A stretch of 7,445 nt of DNA. Origin: Candidatus Aminicenantota bacterium. GTDB lineage: Bacteria; Acidobacteriota; Aminicenantia; UBA2199. The notes under the pieces were generated by a model. That model did no database searches. It was not told the origin of the DNA and was given only the letters and a program-made list of their open reading frames with translations. Both the position numbers and the translations under genes were made by a program. This document shows positions 1-5,357 of the stretch, piece by piece. Position 1 is the stretch's first letter, and every line of letters starts with the position of its first letter. Location: NCBI GenBank assembly GCA_020355945.1, contig CP070627.1, positions 1,451,563 through 1,459,007 on the forward strand, written 5' to 3'.

Positions 1-243
1 ATCGAGGGAAAAAGTCCGGCACATTGTACAAAGTTGCTCACCAGTAGGATATTTTTGGGGACAACGTTTTAAAGATAAACTTGATTTATGTAAAGCCAAT
101 GGCCGGTAGTAGTTTATTTCAGTCCAAACACTTTCAGCCAGGAGGATTTCCTGGAATTCGCCAAGAAGATCAACGCAATTGAGTTCATCAAGATGTATAA
201 TAGGACCTGCATCAAATACTACCTTCTTAAGCTTTTCAGTCAT
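1..243 (-). CDS. PIN-domain toxin (VapC-like), 3' end cut off by window
   Basis: Partial gene: the start and first 81 codons are visible and the frame is open to the window edge. The N-terminus reads MTEKLKKVVFDAGPIIHLDE. The VVFDAGPIIHL stretch is the classic first strand and helix of a PIN-domain ribonuclease, with the first catalytic acid at D11 and a likely second at E42 in VWTEI; the C-terminal acids lie outside the window. Proteins of this kind are usually Mg-dependent RNases acting as toxins of type II toxin-antitoxin pairs. The ATG overlaps the stop of the upstream antitoxin gene (ATGACTGA), so the two are probably translationally coupled and share the promoter near 482-510. The middle of the visible part has several Cys residues (61, 72, 75), which is unusual and could bind metal, though this is only a guess. 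The RNA target is unknown. Family assignment rests on the motif and the gene pairing. Confidence 0.75.
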   Translation of the reverse strand, partial: MTEKLKKVVFDAGPIIHLDELNCVDLLGEFQEILLAESVWTEINYYRPLALHKSSLSLKRCPQKYPTGEQLCTMCRTFSLD

Positions 244-436
244 TCCCCTCAAGGCCCCATTCCACATCATCAAGAATATATTTTTCCATTAGTTCACTTC
301 GATGAGAATCTAAAAAACGGCGTATAGCCTCAGAAAAAATGTCTTTTTCGTCCCGGAACCATCCTTCCTTCACAAGGACACCAGCCATTTTATAAAGATG
401 TTCAGGTACCTCTACCGCTGTTTGTACGGTTTTCAT
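236..436 (-). CDS. Ribbon-helix-helix-like antitoxin of the PIN toxin pair
   Basis: A 66-residue protein starting MKTVQTAVEVPEHLYKMAGV. The pattern is a short N-terminal beta strand (TVQTAVEVP), then two helices with the DIFSEAIRRFLDSHR segment at about residues 32-46 and an acidic C-terminal tail. This matches small CopG/ParD-like ribbon-helix-helix antitoxins, which bind DNA as dimers through the strand and bind the toxin with the tail. The start at 436 is chosen because TTAGGAGGAAATAT, a strong Shine-Dalgarno, sits just before the ATG; the frame stays open upstream to 616, but that part runs through the promoter and an intergenic hairpin. The stop overlaps the toxin start by 8 bp. It would be expected to neutralise the toxin and repress its own promoter at 482-510. 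The ribbon-helix-helix call is by pattern only, with no signature residue that proves it. Confidence 0.75.
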   Translation of the reverse strand: MKTVQTAVEVPEHLYKMAGVLVKEGWFRDEKDIFSEAIRRFLDSHRSELMEKYILDDVEWGLEGND

Positions 437-441
437 ATATT

Positions 442-449
442 TCCTCCTA
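442..449 (-). promoter_or_regulatory. Shine-Dalgarno deciding the antitoxin start
   Basis: The minus strand reads TTAGGAGGAAATATATG. AGGAGGAA is near-perfect and well spaced from the ATG at 436-434, which rules out the much longer upstream extension of this frame. Confidence 0.75.
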
Positions 450-474
450 AGTGTCTTTTGTATTTGCTTTTTCA

Positions 475-483
475 TGGTATAAT
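475..483 (+). promoter_or_regulatory. Extended -10 element, plus strand, opposite the antitoxin promoter
   Basis: TGGTATAAT is a full consensus extended -10 (TG-N-TATAAT) on the plus strand, without a clear -35. It would start a transcript near 490 that runs through the hairpin at 566-623 towards the HIRAN gene. It overlaps the antitoxin -10 on the other strand, so the two promoters would compete. A-T richness makes chance occurrence possible. Confidence 0.3.
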
Positions 484-510
484 AATAACCTAAAATAGGA
501 TTAAATTCAA
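482..510 (-). promoter_or_regulatory. Promoter of the antitoxin-toxin operon
   Basis: On the minus strand, TTGAAT (-35, 505-510) and TATTAT (-10, 482-487) are separated by 17 bp. Transcription would start near 475 and give a leader of about 40 nt carrying the strong Shine-Dalgarno of the antitoxin. An alternative -10 (TATTAT, 479-484) lies 3 bp further on. Confidence 0.55.
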
Positions 511-565
511 TTCTTTTCCATAAAAGAAAGATACCATATTCACTTATCAAAAGCATTAAAAAAAA

Positions 566-623
566 TGCCTCCGGCGGCAAGAAACCCTTTCGAGAAAGGG
601 TTTCTTGACTTCCCAAAGCTTTT
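566..623. repeat. Intergenic hairpin repeat, copy 1
   Basis: A constant box TGCCTCCGGCGG (566-577) is followed by a perfect 14-bp stem (578-591 with 594-607), a 2-nt GA top, and the flank ACTTCC. Copy 2 at 2114-2170 has the same box, stem length, GA top and flank. It lies between divergently transcribed genes, so it is not the terminator of any visible gene, and no U-run follows the stem. This layout resembles dispersed REP-like palindromic units of bacterial genomes. Whether it acts as DNA or RNA cannot be told. Confidence 0.8.
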
Positions 624-657
624 GACTATTTGGCGCCAGGTCAATTTTTCCCCTCTC

Positions 658-676
658 TATGCCATTATTTGGCATA
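658..676. promoter_or_regulatory. Inverted repeat upstream of the HIRAN gene (candidate operator)
   Basis: TATGCCA-N5-TGGCATA is a perfect 7-bp inverted repeat centred about 20 bp before the -10 box of the HIRAN gene, covering the position where the -35 would fall. A perfect palindrome TGGCGCCA at 631-638 shares the TGGC/GCCA half-sites about three helical turns upstream. A regulator bound here would block or activate the HIRAN promoter. The regulator is unknown. Confidence 0.4.
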
Positions 677-686
677 CCCGCAATAG

Positions 687-692
687 TATAAT
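687..692 (+). promoter_or_regulatory. -10 box of the HIRAN gene, leaderless layout
   Basis: A perfect TATAAT ends 6 nt before the ATG at 699, so transcription would begin at or next to the start codon. No convincing -35 is seen (only TTATTT at 665-670, 16 bp upstream), which fits the overlapping inverted repeat and a regulated promoter. Confidence 0.45.
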
Positions 693-698
693 CGGACC

Positions 699-1100
699 AT
701 GAAAAAAAAAAATTTAATTAAACGGATTTTTTCACCGGATACGTCCAGGGATTCTGCAAAAATACGTCGAAAGACGTCGCAGCGGTACTTTTTCAATGAA
801 TTTTACATCGCCGGGTACCGCTACTATGACGGGGATAAGATCGAAGATTCACTGCTGGAAGGCAAACCGGTTACCTTTAAAAGAAAACCCAACTGCAATT
901 ACGATCCCAAAGCAGTGGAAATTTATGCCGGGAGAAAAAAATTAGGATACATCCCCAGGAAAGATAATGCCATCATTTCGTCACTAATGGATCAAGGAGT
1001 GATCATCAAAGGCAAAATTCAAAAACGCAATTTCGACGACCAGACCCGCAAACGAATTAAAATCTCCGCGTTTAAAGAAGACCAGGAATCCATGGGCTAA
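699..1100 (+). CDS. HIRAN-domain protein
   Basis: A 133-residue protein. After a basic N-terminus (about residues 1-30) comes a single HIRAN domain at about residues 33-125: FYIAGYRYYDG opens the first strands, then GKPVTFKRKPNCNYDPKAVE with the conserved N-x-YDP-x-AV turn, then KKLGYIPRKDN and the closing strands. HIRAN is a small beta-barrel; in eukaryotic HLTF it binds 3' single-stranded DNA ends, and in bacteria it appears alone or joined to nucleases and helicases, often with unclear role. Here it stands alone, so nucleic-acid binding is the likely activity and the pathway is unknown. The ATG at 699 has no usable Shine-Dalgarno, but TATAAT sits 6 nt upstream, suggesting a leaderless mRNA. 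The gene converges with the WYL regulator gene, with 5 bp between stops. Family call is confident, function is not. Confidence 0.85.
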   Translation: MKKKNLIKRIFSPDTSRDSAKIRRKTSQRYFFNEFYIAGYRYYDGDKIEDSLLEGKPVTFKRKPNCNYDPKAVEIYAGRKKLGYIPRKDNAIISSLMDQGVIIKGKIQKRNFDDQTRKRIKISAFKEDQESMG

Positions 1101-1131
1101 CCTTTTTAGTACATCCGGGCTAACTTTTTTA
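1094..1131. repeat. Short direct repeat across the convergent gene ends
   Basis: GGGCTAACCTTTTTA (1094-1108) recurs as GGGCTAACTTTTTTA (1117-1131), one mismatch, 23 bp apart. The first copy contains the HIRAN stop codon and the WYL stop; the second encodes KKLAR near the WYL C-terminus. It looks like a small tandem duplication that set the present ends of one or both genes. No separate terminator hairpin is visible here. Confidence 0.55.
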
Positions 1132-2062
1132 TATTTTCTTTGATGATTTCCCTTAAAGCCTCCGGCTGCACCACCTCCACTTCCGCGCCAAAGCTCAATA
1201 CCTCCCTCACCACTTCCCGGAAATCAGTAACAAAAAAACTCAAGGTTACCTCACCATTCTCTTCTTCTACTAAGGTTTGACCGGGAAACCACACCTGCTC
1301 CCGTACATAATCGGCTATGCCCTCATTGAACCGCAGTACCACTTTTTCTCTCTTCCCTTCAAAAAAAATACCATGGACACCATCGATTTCTTTTTTAATA
1401 TCAATAGATTTCAAATTTTCAGCGATATTTTCTGCCAGTATTTCGATTTTTTGGATACGGGAAAGAGCAAAGTCACGAATTCCTTTTCTCATTTCGCAAA
1501 AAGCCATAATATGCCAGTTTCCCATATAAAGAACCAGGTGAAGGGGATTAATAATCCGCTGCGAATACTCCTTTGTAAATACGGACCGGTAAGTGATACT
1601 GAGTTTTTTATTCTTGTTTAAGGCCTGTAAAACCGTATCGAATACTTCCGGCAGCACCCTGGAATAACGCACATTTTTCAAGGAAATCTTCTTTTCCAAT
1701 TCCGCTATATCCAGGTCAAAATAAGCGGAAAGGTTTTCAAAAAAGAAGTTGAGCTGTCTCTTTCTCCTCTCATCCGGGATAGTCACAGACAATCGTTTGG
1801 CAATCACCAGGGAGATAATCTCCTCTTCCGACACCATAGGGACCGGAAATTCAAAACTGTCATCCTCATAATAATATCCTTTTTTGTCAGCAGAGTATTC
1901 GATTGGGGCATAAAAAAACAGGCGCATATGTTCGATTTCCCTGGCAGCTTGCCGCTGTGAAATCTCAAATTCTTCCATCAAATCCTTTAATTTGGGAAAG
2001 GTCTTCTTTTTAAGCCGCTGGTGAAACCATAAATAACGTTCATAAGATAATCGTTTGGACAT
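1106..2062 (-). CDS. WYL-domain transcriptional regulator
   Basis: A 318-residue protein of the size usual for HTH-WYL regulators. Residues about 1-65 form a winged helix-turn-helix of the HTH_11/DeoR type, with FPKLKDLMEEFEISQRQAAREIEHMR as helix-turn-helix and YYYEDD as wing. Residues about 150-210 are the WYL domain (ITYRS, then INPLHLVLYMGNWHIMAFCE, then RDFALSRIQKIEIL); the WYL signature itself reads WHI here. The C-terminal part (about 238-318) matches the WCX segment. WYL domains are thought to sense nucleic-acid or nucleotide ligands, and such regulators often control defence or DNA-damage genes. The start at 2062 has no Shine-Dalgarno, but a promoter -10 ends 6 nt before it. An inverted repeat in this promoter may be its own operator. 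Neighbours are HIRAN (convergent) and clpS (divergent); which it controls is not shown. Confidence 0.9.
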   Translation of the reverse strand: MSKRLSYERYLWFHQRLKKKTFPKLKDLMEEFEISQRQAAREIEHMRLFFYAPIEYSADKKGYYYEDDSFEFPVPMVSEEEIISLVIAKRLSVTIPDERRKRQLNFFFENLSAYFDLDIAELEKKISLKNVRYSRVLPEVFDTVLQALNKNKKLSITYRSVFTKEYSQRIINPLHLVLYMGNWHIMAFCEMRKGIRDFALSRIQKIEILAENIAENLKSIDIKKEIDGVHGIFFEGKREKVVLRFNEGIADYVREQVWFPGQTLVEEENGEVTLSFFVTDFREVVREVLSFGAEVEVVQPEALREIIKENIKKLARMY

Positions 2063-2065
2063 ACC

Positions 2066-2088
2066 AGTGTTTTACCAGAAGAAACACT
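2066..2088. promoter_or_regulatory. Inverted repeat in the WYL promoter (candidate autoregulatory operator)
   Basis: AGTGTTT-N9-AAACACT is a perfect 7-bp inverted repeat overlapping the -10 and most of the spacer of the WYL gene promoter. A dimer bound here would exclude RNA polymerase, as expected for an autorepressor. The bound protein is inferred, not shown. Confidence 0.4.
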
Positions 2089-2097
2089 ATTTTTCAA
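2069..2097 (-). promoter_or_regulatory. Promoter of the WYL regulator gene, leaderless layout
   Basis: On the minus strand TTGAAA (-35, 2092-2097), a 17-bp spacer and TAAAAC (-10, 2069-2074) are followed by 6 nt and then the ATG at 2062. Start of transcription would coincide with the start codon. The -10 matches consensus at only four of six positions. Confidence 0.45.
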
Positions 2098-2113
2098 CCC
2101 CCGGCCTGGCTTT

Positions 2114-2170
2114 TGCCTCCGGCGGCCAGGAACCTTTTTGAAAAAAGGTTCCTGGACTTCCAAAAACTTC
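2114..2170. repeat. Intergenic hairpin repeat, copy 2
   Basis: The same constant box TGCCTCCGGCGG (2114-2125), a perfect 14-bp stem (2126-2139 with 2142-2155), a GA top and ACTTCC flank as copy 1 at 566-623, in the same orientation. The stems differ at four positions and every change is matched on the other arm. It lies between the divergent WYL and clpS genes, so it does not terminate either. Confidence 0.8.
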
Positions 2171-2201
2171 TTATTAGGGGGGCCTTTTATCATGGTTATC
2201 A

Positions 2202-2221
2202 CGTTCATCAGCGTTCATCAG
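2202..2221. repeat. Two tandem 10-bp units
   Basis: CGTTCATCAG occurs twice in direct succession, preceded by the related GGTTATCAC at 2194-2202, giving three units of about 10 bp. It resembles short-period ATCAGCG-type intergenic repeats that I recall from other bacterial genomes. No coding or regulatory role can be assigned. Confidence 0.5.
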
Positions 2222-2310
2222 CGGTCTTTCTTCGCGGCTTTAAAAAATCGGCAAAAGATTTTGACGTTTTAGTTGAAATTCCGGGAGTGTTATATTAATA
2301 TTATTATCTG

Positions 2311-2337
2311 AGAGCAGTAACAAACCTTGTTTGCTCT
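2311..2337. other. Imperfect hairpin just upstream of the clpS promoter
   Basis: AGAGCA (2311-2316) pairs with TGCTCT (2332-2337) and AACAA (2319-2323) with TTGTT (2327-2331), with a GT bulge and a 3-nt loop. The right arm also starts a direct repeat TTGTTYGCT at 2327 and 2338, spaced 11 bp, ending at the clpS -35. It may be a protein-binding site; no upstream plus-strand gene exists for it to terminate. Confidence 0.3.
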
Positions 2338-2346
2338 TTGTTCGCT

Positions 2347-2375
2347 TTGACATAAGTTGTCTTATGTGATATAAT
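2347..2375 (+). promoter_or_regulatory. Full-consensus sigma70-type promoter of clpS-clpA
   Basis: TTGACA (2347-2352), a 17-bp spacer and TATAAT (2370-2375) match consensus at all 12 positions, and TG at 2367-2368 adds an extended -10. Transcription would begin near 2382, giving a leader of about 22 nt with the clpS Shine-Dalgarno. This is the strongest promoter in the window. Confidence 0.85.
2350..2367. promoter_or_regulatory. Inverted repeat filling the clpS promoter spacer (candidate operator)
   Basis: ACATAAG-TTGT-CTTATGT is a perfect 7-bp inverted repeat starting in the -35 hexamer and ending at the extended -10. A repressor bound here would fully block the promoter. It does not resemble CIRCE (HrcA), the CtsR direct repeat or LexA boxes that I know. 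Confidence 0.5.
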
Positions 2376-2403
2376 TTTTTAGTGTTAAAGAACGGAGGTA
2401 AAC

Positions 2404-2727
2404 ATGGGGAAAGGGACCGAGTTAAGTGAGGTTCTGCCCGGCAGCGTTAAAACGGCCCCTGATATAAAAGTAAAAAAGCCGAAAATGTACTGGGTTATTC
2501 TCCACAATGATGATTATACTTCCATGGAATTTGTGGTAAATATTTTGATTGCCATTTTTGACAAAGTCGCAGCAGAAGCGACGAAAATTATGTTAGACGT
2601 TCATAACAAGGGCAAAGGCGTCTGCGGTGCATATACGTATGATATAGCTGTAACCAAAATCAAGCAAGTGCATGCTGAAGCTCAGAAGGAAGGATTTCCC
2701 CTGAGATGCAGTTTTGAAGAAGCTTAA
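2404..2727 (+). CDS. clpS: ATP-dependent Clp protease adaptor ClpS
   Basis: A 107-residue protein, the normal ClpS size. ClpS is a cytoplasmic adaptor that binds proteins with N-terminal Phe, Leu, Trp or Tyr (N-degrons) and hands them to ClpA for unfolding and ClpP for degradation. An extended N-terminal tail (about 1-27), needed in known ClpS proteins for delivery to ClpA, precedes the folded core. The binding-pocket residues known from the E. coli protein are recognisable: NDD at 35-37, M41 in TSMEFV, H67 in the DVHNKGKGVCG segment, and the terminal PLRCSFEEA strand. GGAGG at 2394-2398 is a good Shine-Dalgarno for the ATG. The gene has its own consensus promoter and is followed after 28 bp by clpA, so both are probably one operon. 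Nothing suggests loss of function. Confidence 0.97.
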   Translation: MGKGTELSEVLPGSVKTAPDIKVKKPKMYWVILHNDDYTSMEFVVNILIAIFDKVAAEATKIMLDVHNKGKGVCGAYTYDIAVTKIKQVHAEAQKEGFPLRCSFEEA

Positions 2728-2755
2728 ATTACAGGTAAGGGTAAAGGTGCCAACA

Positions 2756-5026
2756 ATGAGAGTAACTCAAGAGTTAAACAATATAATAGCGGCGGCGTAT
2801 TCGGAAGCCAAAGCCAGGTCCCATGAATACGTCACCCCCGAACATATCCTTTACGCCTCGTTGTTCTTCGAGGGAGGCAGTAAAATCATTACCGCCTGCG
2901 GCGGTGATGTGAAACGCCTGAAAACGGAATTGGAAGACTTTTTTAAAGGTGGTTATATCCCGGTAAAAGAAGGAAAAGAACCCATTCAATCCGATGGTTT
3001 CCAGAATGTGGTGGAAAATGCCATGCTGCACGTGGTCTCCTCCGGTAAGCAAGTCTTAGATATCGGGGATATGTATGCAGCCCTCTATTATGAAAAAGAA
3101 TCCTTTGCAGTTTCTTTCCTGGAAAAAGAAGGAATTTCCCGGTTGAATATCTTAAACTTTATCTCCCATGGGATATCTGTGATCCCGGACTCTGCTTATA
3201 ATGAAAATATTGATGGTGAACCGGTGGAAGAAAGGGAAGAAGTTGAACAGGACGAGAAACGTACCAAAAAAGGGCGAAAATTTCTCGAACTGTTTACCAC
3301 GGAATTGGTTGGCAAAGCTAGCAGAGATGAAATCGATCCCATTATCGGACGTGAGGATATCCTGGAACGAACCATCCAGGTATTGTGCCGGCGGATAAAA
3401 AATAACCCGGTTCATGTGGGAGAACCCGGTGTAGGAAAAACCGCAATCACCGAAGGGCTGGCACGGCTCATTGCCCAGGACAACGTACCTTATCCCCTCC
3501 AGGGGGCTAAAATTTATCAACTGGATATGGGTGGATTGTTAGCAGGCACAAAGTACAGGGGTGACTTTGAAGAGCGGCTGAAACGAGTCTTAAATGAACT
3601 CCTGCAAGAGGAAAAAGCCATCCTGTTTATCGACGAAATACATAATGTTGTAGGAGCTGGAGCGGTTTCCGGGGGGTCCATGGATGCCTCGAATATACTA
3701 AAACCCGCACTATCCTTAGGTAAATTGCAGTGTATCGGTTCCACCACCTATGAAGAATACAAAAAACACTTTGAAAAAGACCGGGCACTCTCCAGGAGAT
3801 TCCAGAAAATAGAAATACCCGAACCCACACCGGATGAAACCATTGATATCTTACTGGGCTTAAGAGATCGCTATGAGGATTTTCACAATGTCAAATATGC
3901 GGATGGTGCATTAACCGCAGCCGTGGATTTATCCAACAAATATATCAATGATCGGTATTTACCGGATAAAGCCATTGATGTGATCGATGAAGCCGGGGCA
4001 TTTATTCGCATGAAAAAGAAGTCGCCTGATTCGAAGCGGGTCACCATCAAAGAACAAAGCATCGAGCAAGTGGTATCAAAGATCGCCAGGATACCGGAAA
4101 AGACAGTAACTGAAAACGAATCCTCCAAGTTGAAACGGTTAGAGGCTCAATTGAAAGAACAGATTTTCGGGCAGGACCCCGCCATCGAAGTGGTGTCACA
4201 GGCTATTAAGAGATCACGCGCCGGGTTCAGGGAACCGGATAAACCCGTGGCTAACCTGCTGTTTGTCGGACCCACCGGGGTAGGGAAAACCGAATTGAGT
4301 CGGCAGTTGGCATTGATCCTGGGTATTCCTTTGCTGCGCTTTGATATGAGTGAATACCAGGAAAAACATACCGTGGCCCGGTTGATCGGTTCGCCGCCAG
4401 GGTATGTGGGATTTGACCAGGGTGGTTTGCTCACCGACAGCATCCGCAAAAACCCCCATGCCGTATTACTGCTGGATGAAATTGAAAAAGCCCATGCAGA
4501 TATCTTTAATACCTTGCTCCAGATTTTGGACTATGCCACCTTAACAGATAATACCGGTAAAAAAGCGGATTTCAGGAACGTGATCATTATTATGACGTCT
4601 AATGCAGGGGCGCGAACCCTGGGGAAACCCCAAATCGGGTTCGAAGATAAAGCCAATATCAGTGCCATCAGCGCAGCCGTGGAAAAGTACTTTTCACCGG
4701 AATTCAGGAACCGTTTGGACGCGATCGTTACCTTTGGACGCCTCACTGTGGACCATGTCATGCTGATCGTGCAGAAGAATCTCCGCCTTTTCCAGGAACA
4801 ATTGGCAGAAAAGAACGTCACATTGAAAGTGACCAAAAAGTGTTATCGCTGGCTGGCGGAAAAGGGATATTCCAAACTTTTTGGTGCCAGGGAAGTGGCG
4901 CGGTTACTCCAGGATAAAATCAAAACCTGGTTTGTGGATGAGGTGCTGTTTGGAAGATTAGCCAATGGCGGGACAGTGGAAGCAGATATTAAAAAGGACG
5001 ACGTGGTGTTGGCACCCAAAGAGTAA
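2756..5026 (+). CDS. clpA: ATP-dependent Clp protease ATP-binding subunit ClpA
   Basis: A 756-residue double-ring AAA+ unfoldase, close to the 758 residues of E. coli ClpA. It unfolds proteins and threads them into ClpP in the cytoplasm. In order: a Clp N-domain (about 1-145, starting MRVTQELNNIIAAAYSEA); an acidic linker; D1 with Walker A GEPGVGKT (222-229), Walker B ILFIDE (289-294), pore loop KYRGDFEER and the RR finger in ALSRRF; D2 with Walker A GPTGVGKT (505-512), Walker B VLLLDE (570-575), pore loop GYVGFDQGG and sensor-2 GAR (710-712). No middle domain separates D1 and D2, which excludes ClpB and ClpC. IGF at 627-629 fits the ClpP-docking loop, so coupling to ClpP is expected. I prefer the ATG at 2756, with AAAGGTG 6 nt upstream, over an in-frame TTG at 2714 inside clpS that would add 14 atypical residues. 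Confidence 0.97.
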   Translation: MRVTQELNNIIAAAYSEAKARSHEYVTPEHILYASLFFEGGSKIITACGGDVKRLKTELEDFFKGGYIPVKEGKEPIQSDGFQNVVENAMLHVVSSGKQVLDIGDMYAALYYEKESFAVSFLEKEGISRLNILNFISHGISVIPDSAYNENIDGEPVEEREEVEQDEKRTKKGRKFLELFTTELVGKASRDEIDPIIGREDILERTIQVLCRRIKNNPVHVGEPGVGKTAITEGLARLIAQDNVPYPLQGAKIYQLDMGGLLAGTKYRGDFEERLKRVLNELLQEEKAILFIDEIHNVVGAGAVSGGSMDASNILKPALSLGKLQCIGSTTYEEYKKHFEKDRALSRRFQKIEIPEPTPDETIDILLGLRDRYEDFHNVKYADGALTAAVDLSNKYINDRYLPDKAIDVIDEAGAFIRMKKKSPDSKRVTIKEQSIEQVVSKIARIPEKTVTENESSKLKRLEAQLKEQIFGQDPAIEVVSQAIKRSRAGFREPDKPVANLLFVGPTGVGKTELSRQLALILGIPLLRFDMSEYQEKHTVARLIGSPPGYVGFDQGGLLTDSIRKNPHAVLLLDEIEKAHADIFNTLLQILDYATLTDNTGKKADFRNVIIIMTSNAGARTLGKPQIGFEDKANISAISAAVEKYFSPEFRNRLDAIVTFGRLTVDHVMLIVQKNLRLFQEQLAEKNVTLKVTKKCYRWLAEKGYSKLFGAREVARLLQDKIKTWFVDEVLFGRLANGGTVEADIKKDDVVLAPKE

Positions 5027-5072
5027 CCCGCCTATTCCGTGCTGTTATAGCAGCCCAGAGTGAAGCGGCAAT

Positions 5073-5107
5073 CCTCCGGGCCGCACCCGCTGCACCTGAC
5101 CCGGGGG
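5073..5107 (+). terminator. GC-rich hairpin downstream of clpA, possible terminator
   Basis: CCTCCGGG (5073-5080) pairs with CCCGGGGG (5100-5107) with one G-T wobble, leaving a 19-nt loop. It is about 50 bp after the clpA stop. The usual U-run does not follow directly: a second CCGGGGGCA copy and nine A come first, then six T at 5127-5132. Termination at this place is plausible but the form is atypical. Confidence 0.35.
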
Positions 5108-5118
5108 CACCGGGGGCA
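5101..5118. repeat. Exact 9-bp tandem repeat
   Basis: CCGGGGGCA occurs twice back to back (5101-5109 and 5110-5118) in a short GC-rich patch unlike its AT-rich surroundings, followed by A9T6. Possibly a slippage product. Confidence 0.6.
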
Positions 5119-5162
5119 AAAAAAAATTTTTTAGAACCTTTCGGTCTTTGGTTTCGTCTATA

Positions 5163-5171
5163 TGGTATGAT
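5163..5171 (+). promoter_or_regulatory. Extended -10 element upstream of the solenoid-protein gene
   Basis: TGGTATGAT is an extended -10 (TG-N-TATGAT) with no clear -35. It would start a transcript near 5178, with a leader of about 285 nt containing both large inverted repeats. It is similar to TGGTATAAT at 475 and TGGTATATA at 6436. Confidence 0.35.
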
Positions 5172-5221
5172 ACTTAAGAAAAAAAAATTAGAATTGGGCA
5201 TTAGTAATGTAAAACAAATGA

Positions 5222-5311
5222 TTAAGAAATCCTTCAACAATAGTGTCATAAAGGCACAGAGGCACAGAAACAGGTCACTCATGCTGCTGTGCTCTGTGCC
5301 TTTTTTCTTAA
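5222..5311. repeat. Large inverted repeat, GGCACAGAG type
   Basis: AAAGGCACAGAG (5250-5261) is perfectly complementary to 5292-5303. CACAG (5263-5267) pairs with CTGTG (5287-5291) inside, and TTAAGAAA (5222-5229) with TTTCTTAA (5304-5311) outside. The right arm ends in a T-run (5301-5306), so an RNA copy would be terminator-like. It resembles the AGGCACAGAGGCACAG inverted repeats seen between genes in diverse bacteria (recalled, not searched). Confidence 0.7.
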
Positions 5312-5357
5312 GAATTTTGATGAGTAATTAAAAACTTTCTATGAAAGAAAATGAAAA

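Noticed and set aside
437..616. Upstream extension of the antitoxin frame to a start at 616
   Set aside because: It crosses the promoter and the intergenic hairpin, and a strong Shine-Dalgarno marks the ATG at 436.
1987..2208. 73-codon minus-strand frame overlapping the WYL start
   Set aside because: It covers the WYL coding start in another frame, the WYL promoter and the hairpin repeat; a by-product of these sequences.
2113..2298. 61-codon plus-strand frame beginning in the hairpin repeat
   Set aside because: Its first half is translated repeat sequence, there is no Shine-Dalgarno, it starts with TTG, and it resembles no family.
2714..2755. TTG at 2714 as the clpA start
   Set aside because: It would lie inside clpS and add 14 basic residues not typical of ClpA; the ATG at 2756 has a suitably spaced AAAGGTG.
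5219..5332. Small 37-codon frame through the inverted repeat at 5222-5311
   Set aside because: No Shine-Dalgarno and the peptide simply translates both arms of the dyad.
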